Positions 56,647-64,000 of a stretch of DNA of 64,000 nucleotides are shown here, piece after piece; within the stretch, counting starts at the first letter, position 1; the number at the start of each line of letters is the position of its first letter. The position numbers and the translations under genes are program-made. The notes under the pieces were generated by a model. The model had not been told where the DNA came from. It saw only the letters and a list, made by a program, of their open reading frames with translations, and searched no databases. Source of the DNA: Desulfovibrionaceae bacterium (lineage in GTDB: Bacteria; Desulfobacterota; Desulfovibrionia; Desulfovibrionales; Desulfovibrionaceae); contig JACCQO010000003.1 of NCBI GenBank assembly GCA_015709205.1, positions 1-64,000 of the forward strand. The letters are read 5' to 3'.

Positions 56647-57640
56647 TCGGGAGCGCGCGGAGGCGCCGCGCAAGGCGGCTGGAGACACCGCGCCGGACCG
56701 GATCACGCGCGTGGGGGACTCGCTCCTGCAGCACGGCCCGGCCAACGACCGCGTCTACCTCATGCGCCTGAATCCGCCGGAGGCCGGCCGGGTCATCCGG
56801 GCCATCCGCGACCTGGCCCGGGAGCGGGGCTATTCCAAGCTCTTCGCCAAGGTGCCGGAATCGGTTCTGGACGAGTTCCTGGACGCGGGGTACGAAGTGG
56901 AGGCCCGGGTGCCGGGCATGTTCCCGGCCGCCCGCGACGCGCGGGGCCCGAGGATCGCGCGGGGCCCGGCGGGCCCGGGAGCCGCAGGGGCCGCAGCGGC
57001 CCAGGACGGCTGCTTTCTGGCGCGCTACCGCGCCGCCTGGCGCGAGCCCGGCGCGGCGCGGGGCGCGGCCGAGGTGGCCCGCGTGCTGGCCGTGGCCCGG
57101 AAGCGGGCCCCGGACGCGACGCCGGGAGTGCCCCCGCACGCGCCCGAAATCCGCGCCCTGGGGCCGGAGCACGCCCGGGACATGGCCCGCGCCTACGGCG
57201 CGGTGTTCCGCTCCTACCCCTTCCCCATCCACGACCCGGCCTTTCTGCGGGCCCAGATGGACGGGGACGCGCGCTTCTTCGGGGTCCTGGACGCGGAGGG
57301 GCGGGACGGCGCGCGCGCGGACGGCCACGCCTTCGCGGCCCTGGCCTCGGCCGAGATGGACCCGGCCGGGGGCAGCGTTGAGATGACCGACTTCGCCACC
57401 CTGCCCGCGCACCGCGGCCGGGGGCTGGCCGGGGCGCTGCTCGCGCGCATGGAGGCGGCCATGCGCAGACGCGGGCTGCGCACGGCCTACACCATCGCCC
57501 GCGCCCGCTCCACGGGCATGAACGTGGTCTTCGCCCGCGCGGGTTACGCCTTTTCCGGCACCCTGTGGAACAACACGCACATCGCCGGGGGGCTGGAAAG
57601 CATGAACGTGTGGAGCAAGCCGTTGCGACCGCCCGGCTAG
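56636..57640 (+). CDS. ablB: Beta-lysine N-acetyltransferase (AblB type)
   Basis: GNAT-family acetyltransferase of 334 residues. The GNAT core lies in the C-terminal half ([41 protein letters not shown], then [21 protein letters not shown]). The N-terminal half ([40 protein letters not shown]) matches AblB proteins. GGAGGG precedes the ATG inside kamA, and the 11-base overlap implies co-translation. It would acetylate the beta-lysine made by KamA to give the osmolyte N-epsilon-acetyl-beta-lysine. An Ala/Gly-rich segment in the middle (near residue 110) is probably a linker. Confidence 0.92.
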   Translation: MRPDRERAEAPRKAAGDTAPDRITRVGDSLLQHGPANDRVYLMRLNPPEAGRVIRAIRDLARERGYSKLFAKVPESVLDEFLDAGYEVEARVPGMFPAARDARGPRIARGPAGPGAAGAAAAQDGCFLARYRAAWREPGAARGAAEVARVLAVARKRAPDATPGVPPHAPEIRALGPEHARDMARAYGAVFRSYPFPIHDPAFLRAQMDGDARFFGVLDAEGRDGARADGHAFAALASAEMDPAGGSVEMTDFATLPAHRGRGLAGALLARMEAAMRRRGLRTAYTIARARSTGMNVVFARAGYAFSGTLWNNTHIAGGLESMNVWSKPLRPPG

Positions 57641-57665
57641 GCCGGGCAAACCGCCCCCAGGGGGG

Positions 57666-58568
57666 ATGATGAGCGAGACGAAGCAGTTCCGGCAACTCGG
57701 CAAGGTGCCCCGACTCAACTTCGACTTCACCTATTCCGTGTGGTGGAACCTGCTGCTCATCACCGCCGGGTCCGTGCTCTTCGCCGTGGGCGCGCGTTCC
57801 GTGGCCGTGCCGCACCGCTTCATCCCGGGCGGCATCTTCGGCCTGGGCTCGCTCTTCTACTACGCCACCGGCACCCTGGACCCGGCTACCCTCTACTTCC
57901 TGCTGAACATCCCTCTCTTCCTCATGGCCTGGGTCAAGGTCAGCCGCCGCTTCTTCCTCTACAGCCTCTACGCCATGGTCGCGGCCACCCTGGCCTACAA
58001 GGCCATCGACATCGCCATTCCCATCCGGGACGAAGTCTTCGCCAGCGTGGCCGCCGGAGTCATCTGCGGCGCGGGGGCCGGGCTGGTGCTGCGCTCCCTG
58101 GGCTCCAACGGCGGGCTGGACGTCTTCGCCGTCTACCTCTACCAGAAATACAACATCGGCATCGGCAAGGTGTACTTCTTCTTCAATTTCTTCCTCTTTC
58201 TCTTCAGTCTCAACTACATGTCCGTGGAGATCATGGTCGCCTCAATCAGCATGGTTTTCATCTCCTCGGTGACGGTGGAGTACACGCTTTCCATGTTCAA
58301 CCAGCGCAAGGTCGTGTTGATCGTCTCGGACAACTCCGAGGCGATCTGCGACCGTATCTTCGATACGCTGCGCCAGTCGGCAACGTTCCTCAAGGGCTTC
58401 GGGGCGTATACGAAGAAGGAAAAGAACGTGCTCATGACCGTTGTCAACAACGTTCAGCTCAAAAAGCTGGAGGAGATCGCCTTCACCGAGGATCCCTACG
58501 CCCTGTTCATTGTGGAGAACACCTTCTCGGTCATCGGCTCCAGCTTCTCGCGGCGCAAGATCTACTGA
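57666..58568 (+). CDS. YitT/DUF2179 family membrane protein
   Basis: Protein of 300 residues with about five to six membrane helices in the first 200 residues (SVWWNLLLITAGSVLFAVG, PHRFIPGGIFGLGSLFY, LGSNGGLDVFAVYLYQKY) and a C-terminal cytoplasmic DUF2179 domain (VLIVSDNSEAICDRIFDTL, NVLMTVVNNVQLKKLEEIA). YitT proteins are widespread and of uncertain function. It follows ablB by 25 bases, so it may be part of the osmolyte operon, for instance in solute or ion movement; that is inference from position. Confidence 0.93.
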   Translation: MMSETKQFRQLGKVPRLNFDFTYSVWWNLLLITAGSVLFAVGARSVAVPHRFIPGGIFGLGSLFYYATGTLDPATLYFLLNIPLFLMAWVKVSRRFFLYSLYAMVAATLAYKAIDIAIPIRDEVFASVAAGVICGAGAGLVLRSLGSNGGLDVFAVYLYQKYNIGIGKVYFFFNFFLFLFSLNYMSVEIMVASISMVFISSVTVEYTLSMFNQRKVVLIVSDNSEAICDRIFDTLRQSATFLKGFGAYTKKEKNVLMTVVNNVQLKKLEEIAFTEDPYALFIVENTFSVIGSSFSRRKIY

Positions 58569-58618
58569 CGAAAGCCCCCCGGCTTGCCACAACCCGCGCC
58601 ATCTGCCACCATTGGCCC

Positions 58619-59983
58619 ATGGCCGAACCCATCCTCCCGCTGGCCGGGGCCCTGGGCGGCGCGCGGGCCGACGCCGAGCCCGAACTGCCCGAGCTACCGG
58701 ACCTCACCGAGATCATCGACGTGGCCGACGCGCTCAACGACGTGGTCCTGTTCACCGACGCCCGGGGCACGGTGGTGCACGCCACGCCCAACGCGGCCCG
58801 GCGGCTGCCCGGCCGCGCGGCGCACGGCGCACACGGCGGCGGCGCGAGCGTGCTCGGCGCGCCGTTCTGGGAACTGCTCGACCTGGAATGCCCGGAGTGG
58901 AGCGGCCCGACGTCGGACGCCCACGCCCCGGACGGCCCCGACCCGGGCCGCGCGACCCTGGCCGCGATCCTGGCCGCCTACGCCCCGGCGCGCGCACACC
59001 GGATCAGCTCCGCGCGCGACGCCGCGACCTTCCGGCTGCGCATCCTGCCCCTGCCGCGCGACCTGGCCCCGGCGGGCGGCTGCGCCGTTGTCGTCACCGA
59101 CCTCGCCCCGCTCGAAGAAATCCACGACGAGTTCCGCGAGCGCGTCCAGGACAACCGCGCGGCCCTGCAGGACACCGCCGCCCTGTTCGCCGCCCTGTTC
59201 GAGACCGCGCCCAGCGCCTTCCTGCTCACGGACGAGGACCTCGTGATCCTGGCCGCCAACCCGCGCGCCGCGGCCCTGTTCGCGCCCAAGGGCGGCGCCC
59301 TGGCGGGCCAGGACTGCCGCCGCATCGTGGCCCCGGGCTCGGTCGGGCCCTTCGAGGCCGGGCTGTCCCGCGCCGCGCGCGAGCCCTGGACCGGGCGGAT
59401 CGGGGCCTGCACCGCCCAGGGCCAGGAATTTCCGGCCGAATTCACCCTGCGCCGCGTCTTCCTCAGCCGCCAGGCCGTGCACCAGGTCATCGTCCGCGAC
59501 CTGAGCCGCCAGCGCGACCTGGAGGCCGGGCTCAAGCGCCGCACCGCCGAGGTGGAGTCCATGTCCCTGACCCTGCGCCGGGTCATCTCCTCGGTGGAGG
59601 AGGAAAAACAGGGCATCAAGGACGACCTCGTGCAACAGGTCAAGGAGCGCGTGCTCCCGGCCGTGGAGCGGCTGACCGAATCCACCACGCCGGAGCTGCG
59701 GCGCGGCTACCGCACCGTGATCCGCGACCAGCTCGCGGACATGGCCGAGGACGCCTCGGCCGAGTCCATCGACCCGGTGCTCCTGCGCCTGACCCCGCGC
59801 GAGATGGAGATCTGCCACGCCGTGCGCCAGGGGTTGCGCGGCCGCGAAATCGCCGAGCGGCTGGACATCGCCTTCGAGACCCTGCAGACGCACCGCAAGA
59901 ACATCCGCCGCAAGCTGGGACTGCGCGGGCGCAACGTGTCCCTGGCCACCTTTCTGGCCAGCACCCCGCGGCTGCCCGGCTAG
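58619..59983 (+). CDS. PAS-containing LuxR-type transcriptional regulator
   Basis: Cytoplasmic regulator of 454 residues. Two PAS-like domains lie at about 35-170 (NDVVLFTDARGTVVHATPNAARRL) and 185-310 (ETAPSAFLLTDEDLVILAANPRA). A coiled-coil segment follows (LKRRTAEVESMSLTLRRVI), then a LuxR helix-turn-helix at about 390-445 (LTPREMEICHAVRQGLRGREIAERLDIAFETLQTHRKNIRRKLGL). No receiver is present, so PAS ligand or redox state is the probable input. The start lacks a good ribosome binding site and is the least certain point. It sits between the osmolyte genes and proVWX and could control either; the repeated TCGGGTA boxes downstream are candidate targets. Confidence 0.88.
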   Translation: MAEPILPLAGALGGARADAEPELPELPDLTEIIDVADALNDVVLFTDARGTVVHATPNAARRLPGRAAHGAHGGGASVLGAPFWELLDLECPEWSGPTSDAHAPDGPDPGRATLAAILAAYAPARAHRISSARDAATFRLRILPLPRDLAPAGGCAVVVTDLAPLEEIHDEFRERVQDNRAALQDTAALFAALFETAPSAFLLTDEDLVILAANPRAAALFAPKGGALAGQDCRRIVAPGSVGPFEAGLSRAAREPWTGRIGACTAQGQEFPAEFTLRRVFLSRQAVHQVIVRDLSRQRDLEAGLKRRTAEVESMSLTLRRVISSVEEEKQGIKDDLVQQVKERVLPAVERLTESTTPELRRGYRTVIRDQLADMAEDASAESIDPVLLRLTPREMEICHAVRQGLRGREIAERLDIAFETLQTHRKNIRRKLGLRGRNVSLATFLASTPRLPG

Positions 59984-60034
59984 CCGCCGTACCCGCCGCG
60001 CGCCGTTCCTTCCGCCCACCCGGCCCCGCGACTA

Positions 60035-60100
60035 TCGGGTATGCCCATTCGGGTATACAAAACTACCCGATACGTACCCTATCCCGCCCCCTGTACCCGA
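60035..60100. promoter_or_regulatory. Four TCGGGTA boxes upstream of proV
   Basis: TCGGGTA at 60035 and 60049 (plus) and TACCCGA at 60064 and 60094 (its complement), with centres about 14, 15 and 30 bases apart. The first and third form the inverted repeat TATCGGGTA/TACCCGATA. GTATAC occurs at 60053 and 60113. The array looks like an operator for proVWX control. Confidence 0.6.
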
Positions 60101-60205
60101 AGCGTCGATCCCGTATACTCGATAGGATCGGCAATTCGAGCGGATCGGCCGCACCGGCCCGGAGCGCCCGCGCGCCCGGCCGCCGAACCTCAAACCGGAG
60201 TCTCA

Positions 60206-61399
60206 ATGGCGAAGATCGAAGTAGAAAACCTGTACAAGATTTTTGGTCCCCACCCGGCCAAGGCCCTGCGCCTGCTCCGCGAGGGGCGGACCAAGCGCGA
60301 GATCATGGAGGCCACGGGCCACGGCGTGGGCGTCAACGACGCCTCCTTCAGCGTGGAGGAGGGCGAGATCGTCGTGGTCATGGGCCTGTCCGGCAGCGGC
60401 AAATCCACCCTGGTGCGCTGCATCAACCGCCTCATCGAACCCACCTCGGGCACCGTGCGCATCGACGGCACGGACGTCACCGCCCTGGCCCCCGACGAAC
60501 TGCGCAGGCTGCGCCTGGCCAAGCTGGGCATGGTCTTCCAGAATTTCGCGCTCTTCCCCCACCGCACCGTGGTCCAGAACACGGAATACGGCCTGGAGAT
60601 CCAGGGCGTGGATCCCTCCGCGCGCCGCGCCAAGGCCATGGAGGCCCTGGAGCTCGTGGGCCTCAAGGGCTGGGAGGATTCCCACCCCAAACAGCTTTCC
60701 GGCGGCATGCAGCAGCGAGTGGGGCTGGCCCGCGCCCTGGCCCTGGACCCGGACATCCTGCTCATGGACGAGGCCTTCAGCGCCCTGGACCCGCTCATCC
60801 GCCGCGACATGCAGGACGAGCTGATCAACCTCCAGGAGCAGATGCAGAAGACCATCCTGTTCATCAGCCACGACCTGGACGAGGCCCTCAAGCTCGGCCA
60901 GCGCATCGTGCTCATGAAGGACGGGGCCATCGTCCAGGTGGGCACGCCCGAGGAGATTCTCACCAGCCCGGCCGACGACTACGTGGCCCGCTTCGTGGAG
61001 GACGTGGACATCACCAAGGTGCTCACGGCCGAATCCGTGATGAAGAAGGCCGAGACCGTGGCCTACCTGGGCACCGACGGGCCCAAGGCGGCCATGCGCA
61101 AGATGCGCACCAGCGGCATCAGCTCCATCTTCGCCCTGGACAAGACCCACCACGTGGCCGGCATCGTCACGGCCGACGACTGCGCCGCGCTCATCGAGGC
61201 GGGCGGCGGCGAGCTGGCCTCCATCCTGCGCACGGACATCACCACCGTGACCCTGGACACCCCGGCCACGGAACTCATCGCCCTGATCCACGACCTGCCC
61301 TATCCGCTGGCCGTGATCGGCGGAACCGGCAAGCTCCAGGGCGTGATCGTGCGCGGCACGCTGCTCGGGGCCATCGCCGGAAGGGGGCTTGCCCAATGA
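60206..61399 (+). CDS. proV: Glycine betaine/proline ABC transporter ATPase
   Basis: ATPase of 397 residues. The start at 60206 follows GGAG and gives the classic opening MAKIEVENLYKIFGPHP. Walker A GLSGSGKST, signature LSGGMQQRVGLARAL, Walker B ILLMDEAFSALDPLIR and switch His in FISHDLDEA are present, plus the family's N-terminal helix (ALRLLREGRTKREIMEATGHGVGV). The C-terminal 120 residues form a pair of CBS domains (SISSIFALDK-like and VTLDTPATELIALIHDLPYPLAVI), which in OpuA-type systems sense ionic strength or nucleotides. It overlaps proW by four bases. Confidence 0.96.
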   Translation: MAKIEVENLYKIFGPHPAKALRLLREGRTKREIMEATGHGVGVNDASFSVEEGEIVVVMGLSGSGKSTLVRCINRLIEPTSGTVRIDGTDVTALAPDELRRLRLAKLGMVFQNFALFPHRTVVQNTEYGLEIQGVDPSARRAKAMEALELVGLKGWEDSHPKQLSGGMQQRVGLARALALDPDILLMDEAFSALDPLIRRDMQDELINLQEQMQKTILFISHDLDEALKLGQRIVLMKDGAIVQVGTPEEILTSPADDYVARFVEDVDITKVLTAESVMKKAETVAYLGTDGPKAAMRKMRTSGISSIFALDKTHHVAGIVTADDCAALIEAGGGELASILRTDITTVTLDTPATELIALIHDLPYPLAVIGGTGKLQGVIVRGTLLGAIAGRGLAQ

Positions 61400-62226
61400 T
61401 CAATTCCATCCCCCTGGGCGACGCCATCGAGGCGATCATCAACTTCCTGGTGGACCACTTCTCCTTTCTGACCAGGGCCTTTTCCGCCACCACGGACACC
61501 CTGCTCTCCCTGCTGGAGCACGCCCTGCTGGCCCTGCCGCCGTGGCTGTTCATCGCCTTGGCGGCCCTGCTCGTGTGGCGGCTTTCGCGCAACCGCGGCC
61601 TGGGCGTATTCGCCCTGGCCGGGCTGGGGCTGATCTGGAACCTGGGTCTGTGGAGCGCCACGGTCTCGACCATCGCCCTGGTCTGCATCGCCACCCTGGT
61701 GGCCATCTCCATCGGCATCCCGCTGGGCATCCTCTCGGCCATGAACCGCACGATCTACCGCATCGTGTTCCCCATCCTGGACGTGATGCAGACCATGCCC
61801 GCCTTCGTCTACCTCATCCCGGCCATCCCCTTCTTCGGCCTGGGCAAGGTCGCGGCCATCTTTTCCACGGTGGTCTTCGCCATGCCCCCGGCCATCCGGC
61901 TGACCTGCCTGGGCATCCGCCAGACCCCGCCGGAGCTGGTGGAGTGCGCCGAGGCCTTCGGCTCCAACCGCTGGCAGCGGCTGGTCAAGCTGGAGCTGCC
62001 CCTGGCCGCCCCCACGATCCTGGCGGGCGTGAACCAGACGGTCATGCTCGCCCTGTCCATGGTCGTCATCGCGGCCATGATCGGGGCCAAGGGCCTGGGC
62101 GGCGAGGTCTGGAAGGCCATCCAGCGGCTGCAGATGGGCCGCGGCTTCGAGGCGGGCATCGGCATCGTCATCGTGGCCATCATTCTGGACCGGGTGCTGC
62201 AGAAGATCGGCGCCCGCAAGCGATAA
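61396..62226 (+). CDS. proW: Glycine betaine/proline ABC transporter permease
   Basis: Membrane protein of 276 residues with about six helices; the ATG overlaps the proV stop. It has the ProW core (ISIGIPLGILSAMNRTIYRIVFPILDVMQTMPAFVYLIPAIPFFGLG) and the ATPase-coupling loop (ECAEAFGSNRWQRLVKLELPLAAPTILAGVNQT). The N-terminal periplasmic extension of E. coli ProW is shorter here. Followed after 24 bases by proX. Confidence 0.96.
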   Translation: MINSIPLGDAIEAIINFLVDHFSFLTRAFSATTDTLLSLLEHALLALPPWLFIALAALLVWRLSRNRGLGVFALAGLGLIWNLGLWSATVSTIALVCIATLVAISIGIPLGILSAMNRTIYRIVFPILDVMQTMPAFVYLIPAIPFFGLGKVAAIFSTVVFAMPPAIRLTCLGIRQTPPELVECAEAFGSNRWQRLVKLELPLAAPTILAGVNQTVMLALSMVVIAAMIGAKGLGGEVWKAIQRLQMGRGFEAGIGIVIVAIILDRVLQKIGARKR

Positions 62227-62250
62227 CCTTTTGATCGTACGGAGGCTCCA

Positions 62251-63108
62251 ATGAAAAAACTCCTGTTATTCGTCGTTTTCGCCGCCCTGGCGGCCCTGCT
62301 GGCCGCGCCCGCGGCCCAGGCCGCGTCCAAGGGCAAGGTCAAGCTCGCCTACGTGGAATGGGACTGCGCCACGGCCAGCACCAACGTGGCCAAGGCCGCC
62401 CTGGAAAAGATGGGCTACGAGGTGGAGATCCTGCCCGTGGCCGCGGCGGCCATGTGGCAGGCCGTGGGCACCGGCGACGTGGACGCCATGGTCACCGCCT
62501 GGCTGCCCGTGACCCACGCCGACTACTTCGCCAAGGTCAAGGACAAGGTCGAGGACCTCGGCGCCATCGCGGGCGGGGCCAAGCTCGGCTGGGCCGTGCC
62601 CGACTACGTGGCCATCGACTCCATGGACCAGGTCAACGCCAACGCCGCCAAGTTCGACGGCAAGATCATCGGCATCGACCCGGGCGCGGGCCTGATGAAG
62701 CTCTCCGAGCAGGCCGTCAAGGACTACGGCATGGACAAGATGGAGCTCATGGAAGGCTCGGGCGCGACCATGACCGCGGCCCTGGCCGACGCCATCAAGC
62801 ACGACAAGTGGGTCGTGGTCACGGCCTGGTCGCCGCACTGGATGTTCGGCACCTGGAAGCTCAAGTACCTCAAGGACCCCAAGGGCGTGCTCGGCGGCGA
62901 GGAGCACATCGACACCATCGTGCGCAAGGGCCTCAAGGCCGACATGCCCGAGGTCTACACGTTCTTCCAAAACTTCAAGTGGAAGAATGCCGACCAGCTG
63001 CAGATGGTCATGGCCTGGAACCAGCAGAAGGGCGTGACCCCGGAGCAGAGCGCGCAGCGTTTCCTCAAGGAGAACCCCGAGCAGGTCGCGGGCTGGATGG
63101 GCAAGTAG
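62251..63108 (+). CDS. proX: Glycine betaine-binding periplasmic protein (OpuAC/ProX)
   Basis: Binding protein of 285 residues with a cleavable signal peptide (MKKLLLFVVFAALAALLAAPAAQA). The OpuAC fold is clear: VKLAYVEWDCATASTNVAKAAL, MVTAWLPVTHADYF and VVTAWSPHWMFGTWKLKYL. Several tryptophans in these segments are placed to form the aromatic cage that binds quaternary ammonium groups. The mature protein would be soluble in the periplasm. It ends the proVWX operon, followed by a strong terminator. Confidence 0.96.
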   Translation: MKKLLLFVVFAALAALLAAPAAQAASKGKVKLAYVEWDCATASTNVAKAALEKMGYEVEILPVAAAAMWQAVGTGDVDAMVTAWLPVTHADYFAKVKDKVEDLGAIAGGAKLGWAVPDYVAIDSMDQVNANAAKFDGKIIGIDPGAGLMKLSEQAVKDYGMDKMELMEGSGATMTAALADAIKHDKWVVVTAWSPHWMFGTWKLKYLKDPKGVLGGEEHIDTIVRKGLKADMPEVYTFFQNFKWKNADQLQMVMAWNQQKGVTPEQSAQRFLKENPEQVAGWMGK

Positions 63109-63134
63109 TCCGTTCCGTGCCGCACGCGACGCCA

Positions 63135-63169
63135 AAAGGCCGCGCCCCGAATCGGGGCGCGGCCTTTTC
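63135..63169 (+). terminator. Terminator of proVWX
   Basis: Perfect 16-base-pair stem (63135-63150 with 63154-63169) with an AAT loop; the arms end in AAAA and TTTT, so it can work in both directions. Confidence 0.9.
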
Positions 63170-63700
63170 TCTCGCCGGACAGCCGGGGGGACGCCCGGGG
63201 CATCGACCCATCGATATTTTCAATAATATTTCCCCCTGATGGGCTTTTCTTTTCGACTATGGGGGTGTTCCCCCATTGCCAACATTCCACGCGTCGAGTA
63301 CTGCGAAGGCAAGGAGCACTTGTAACCTTGGGGGGTTGGCGACAAGATTGTAACATTTCTCGCCAGAAGTCTCTTGCGGCCGCCGGATGCGGCCGTCCTA
63401 TCGGTTCACGCCGCCACTATCGAGACCTGCAAACCCCTTTCGTCGGGAACGCAGCACCCCACAAACGATTTCCGGAGCCCTCGCCGAGCCGCCATCCTGC
63501 GGAGCGACGAATTCCCGAACCACCGCCTTTCCGAACGCCCTTTTCCCGGACACGACGAACCAGCAAGCACGCCGCATTAGACGCAACCCAAAGGAACCCA
63601 ACGTCCGGACGCCCATCCGGACGCCACCCGGTCGTCAACGGGGGTCCGCCCCAATGCCGCCCACCCGCGCCAGCCCAACCTGCGCGAACTAGGAGTTTTC
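63170..63700. other. Long regulatory gap upstream of the sensor gene
   Basis: A 531-base gap with no gene seen. It holds AT-rich patches (63210-63235), a perfect 7-base-pair stem-loop (63259-63265 with 63270-63276), two TTGTAAC motifs 28 bases apart (63320 and 63348), and a poor sigma-54-like TTGGCGACAAGATTGTA. An open frame at 63387-63692 has no ribosome binding site and looks non-coding. Confidence 0.45.
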
Positions 63701-64000
63701 ATGCGCTTCAACCGGATTTCCACCGTCCTCACTCTGGCCGTCGGGGCGATCATCGCCGTCGCCCTGACCATCGGCGTCATCGCCGTGAACTCGAGCACCT
63801 ATTCCGCGGTCCTATCCAACCAGTCCAAGGCCATGGACAACGCCGTCACCGCGACCATGGCCGGGCTGGAGGACTTCGTGACCAACGCGGCGTCCACGGC
63901 CAGGACCCTGGCCCAGGCCCCGTCGGTGCACAACCTGCTGGAGGGCCGCAACGACCCGGTCGTGGTCCACGCCCGGGTCCAGAAGCTGCTCCGCTCCCAG
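63701..64000 (+). CDS. N-terminal part of a chemoreceptor-like sensor protein (runs off the window)
   Basis: The first 100 residues of a protein that continues beyond the window. AGGAG precedes the ATG. A membrane helix (TLAVGAIIAVALTIGVIAVN, residues 11-30) is followed by a helical segment (VLSNQSKAMDNAVTATMAGLEDFVTNAASTARTLAQAP) typical of the start of a Cache-type extracytoplasmic sensor. Such N termini occur in methyl-accepting chemotaxis proteins, and also in histidine kinases and diguanylate cyclases, so the output domain cannot be named here. Confidence 0.75.
   Translation, partial: MRFNRISTVLTLAVGAIIAVALTIGVIAVNSSTYSAVLSNQSKAMDNAVTATMAGLEDFVTNAASTARTLAQAPSVHNLLEGRNDPVVVHARVQKLLRSQ

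Noticed and set aside
63387..63692. Possible 101-residue gene in the last intergenic region
   Set aside because: No ribosome binding site, low-complexity Arg/Pro/Thr composition and no similarity to any family I know.

Overview
The window looks like a chromosomal segment of a high-GC sulfate-reducing bacterium of the Desulfovibrionaceae type (Desulfobacterota). This rests on gene content and style: many sigma-54 response regulators, TauE/SafE permeases paired with universal stress proteins, PAS-containing chemoreceptors, an eukaryote-type glycogen synthase fused to a phosphorylase, and a terminator repeat (14473-14502) of a kind I recall as common in Desulfovibrio. The genus is an inference. 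I see no rRNA, tRNA, CRISPR array, insertion sequence or prophage.

Layout. (1) 63-7304: a two-component cluster with a sigma-54 regulator whose receiver has lost its phosphorylation site (minus strand), a histidine kinase with an intact sigma-54 regulator (plus strand), a cysteine-rich exported protein, and a Lon-type protease with a response-regulator receiver built into it. (2) 7659-11241: a TauE/SafE permease with universal stress proteins and small proteins. (3) 11627-14299: a classical glycogen phosphorylase. (4) 14523-21307 (minus): a second TauE/SafE permease, a DUF1634-like membrane protein, three receiver proteins (one an NtrC-like regulator without its GAFTGA loop) and a dikinase-like protein without the usual C-terminal barrel. 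Divergent from it, 21662-26110 (plus) is a five-gene phosphorelay: receiver, kinase, receiver, degenerate kinase, receiver-kinase hybrid. (5) 26396-28981: a chemoreceptor.

(6) 29462-38476: late flagellar genes, with a zinc-finger mini-protein, flgD, flgE, flgK, flgL and fliD on the plus strand, and flagellin on the minus strand behind a good sigma-28 promoter. (7) 38940-43113: a repeat-bearing exported protein, an ECF sigma factor and a CpxRA-like pair. (8) 43597-52496: a glycogen operon (debranching enzyme, GT4 glycosyltransferase, GH57 enzyme, GT3-GT35 fusion). (9) 52894-63108: an osmoadaptation block with an amino-acid ABC importer, kamA and ablB for N-epsilon-acetyl-beta-lysine, a YitT protein, a PAS-LuxR regulator and proVWX for glycine betaine uptake. 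(10) The window ends inside a chemoreceptor-like sensor gene.

Taken together the genes describe a motile, glycogen-storing anaerobe that handles sulfur oxyanions and salt stress. The least ordinary items are the receiver-Lon protease beside its presumed two-component partners, the divergent TauE/phosphorelay locus, and the dikinase-like protein. Many start codons were moved inward from the longest open frame to the start with a good ribosome binding site or a conserved N terminus; each entry says so.
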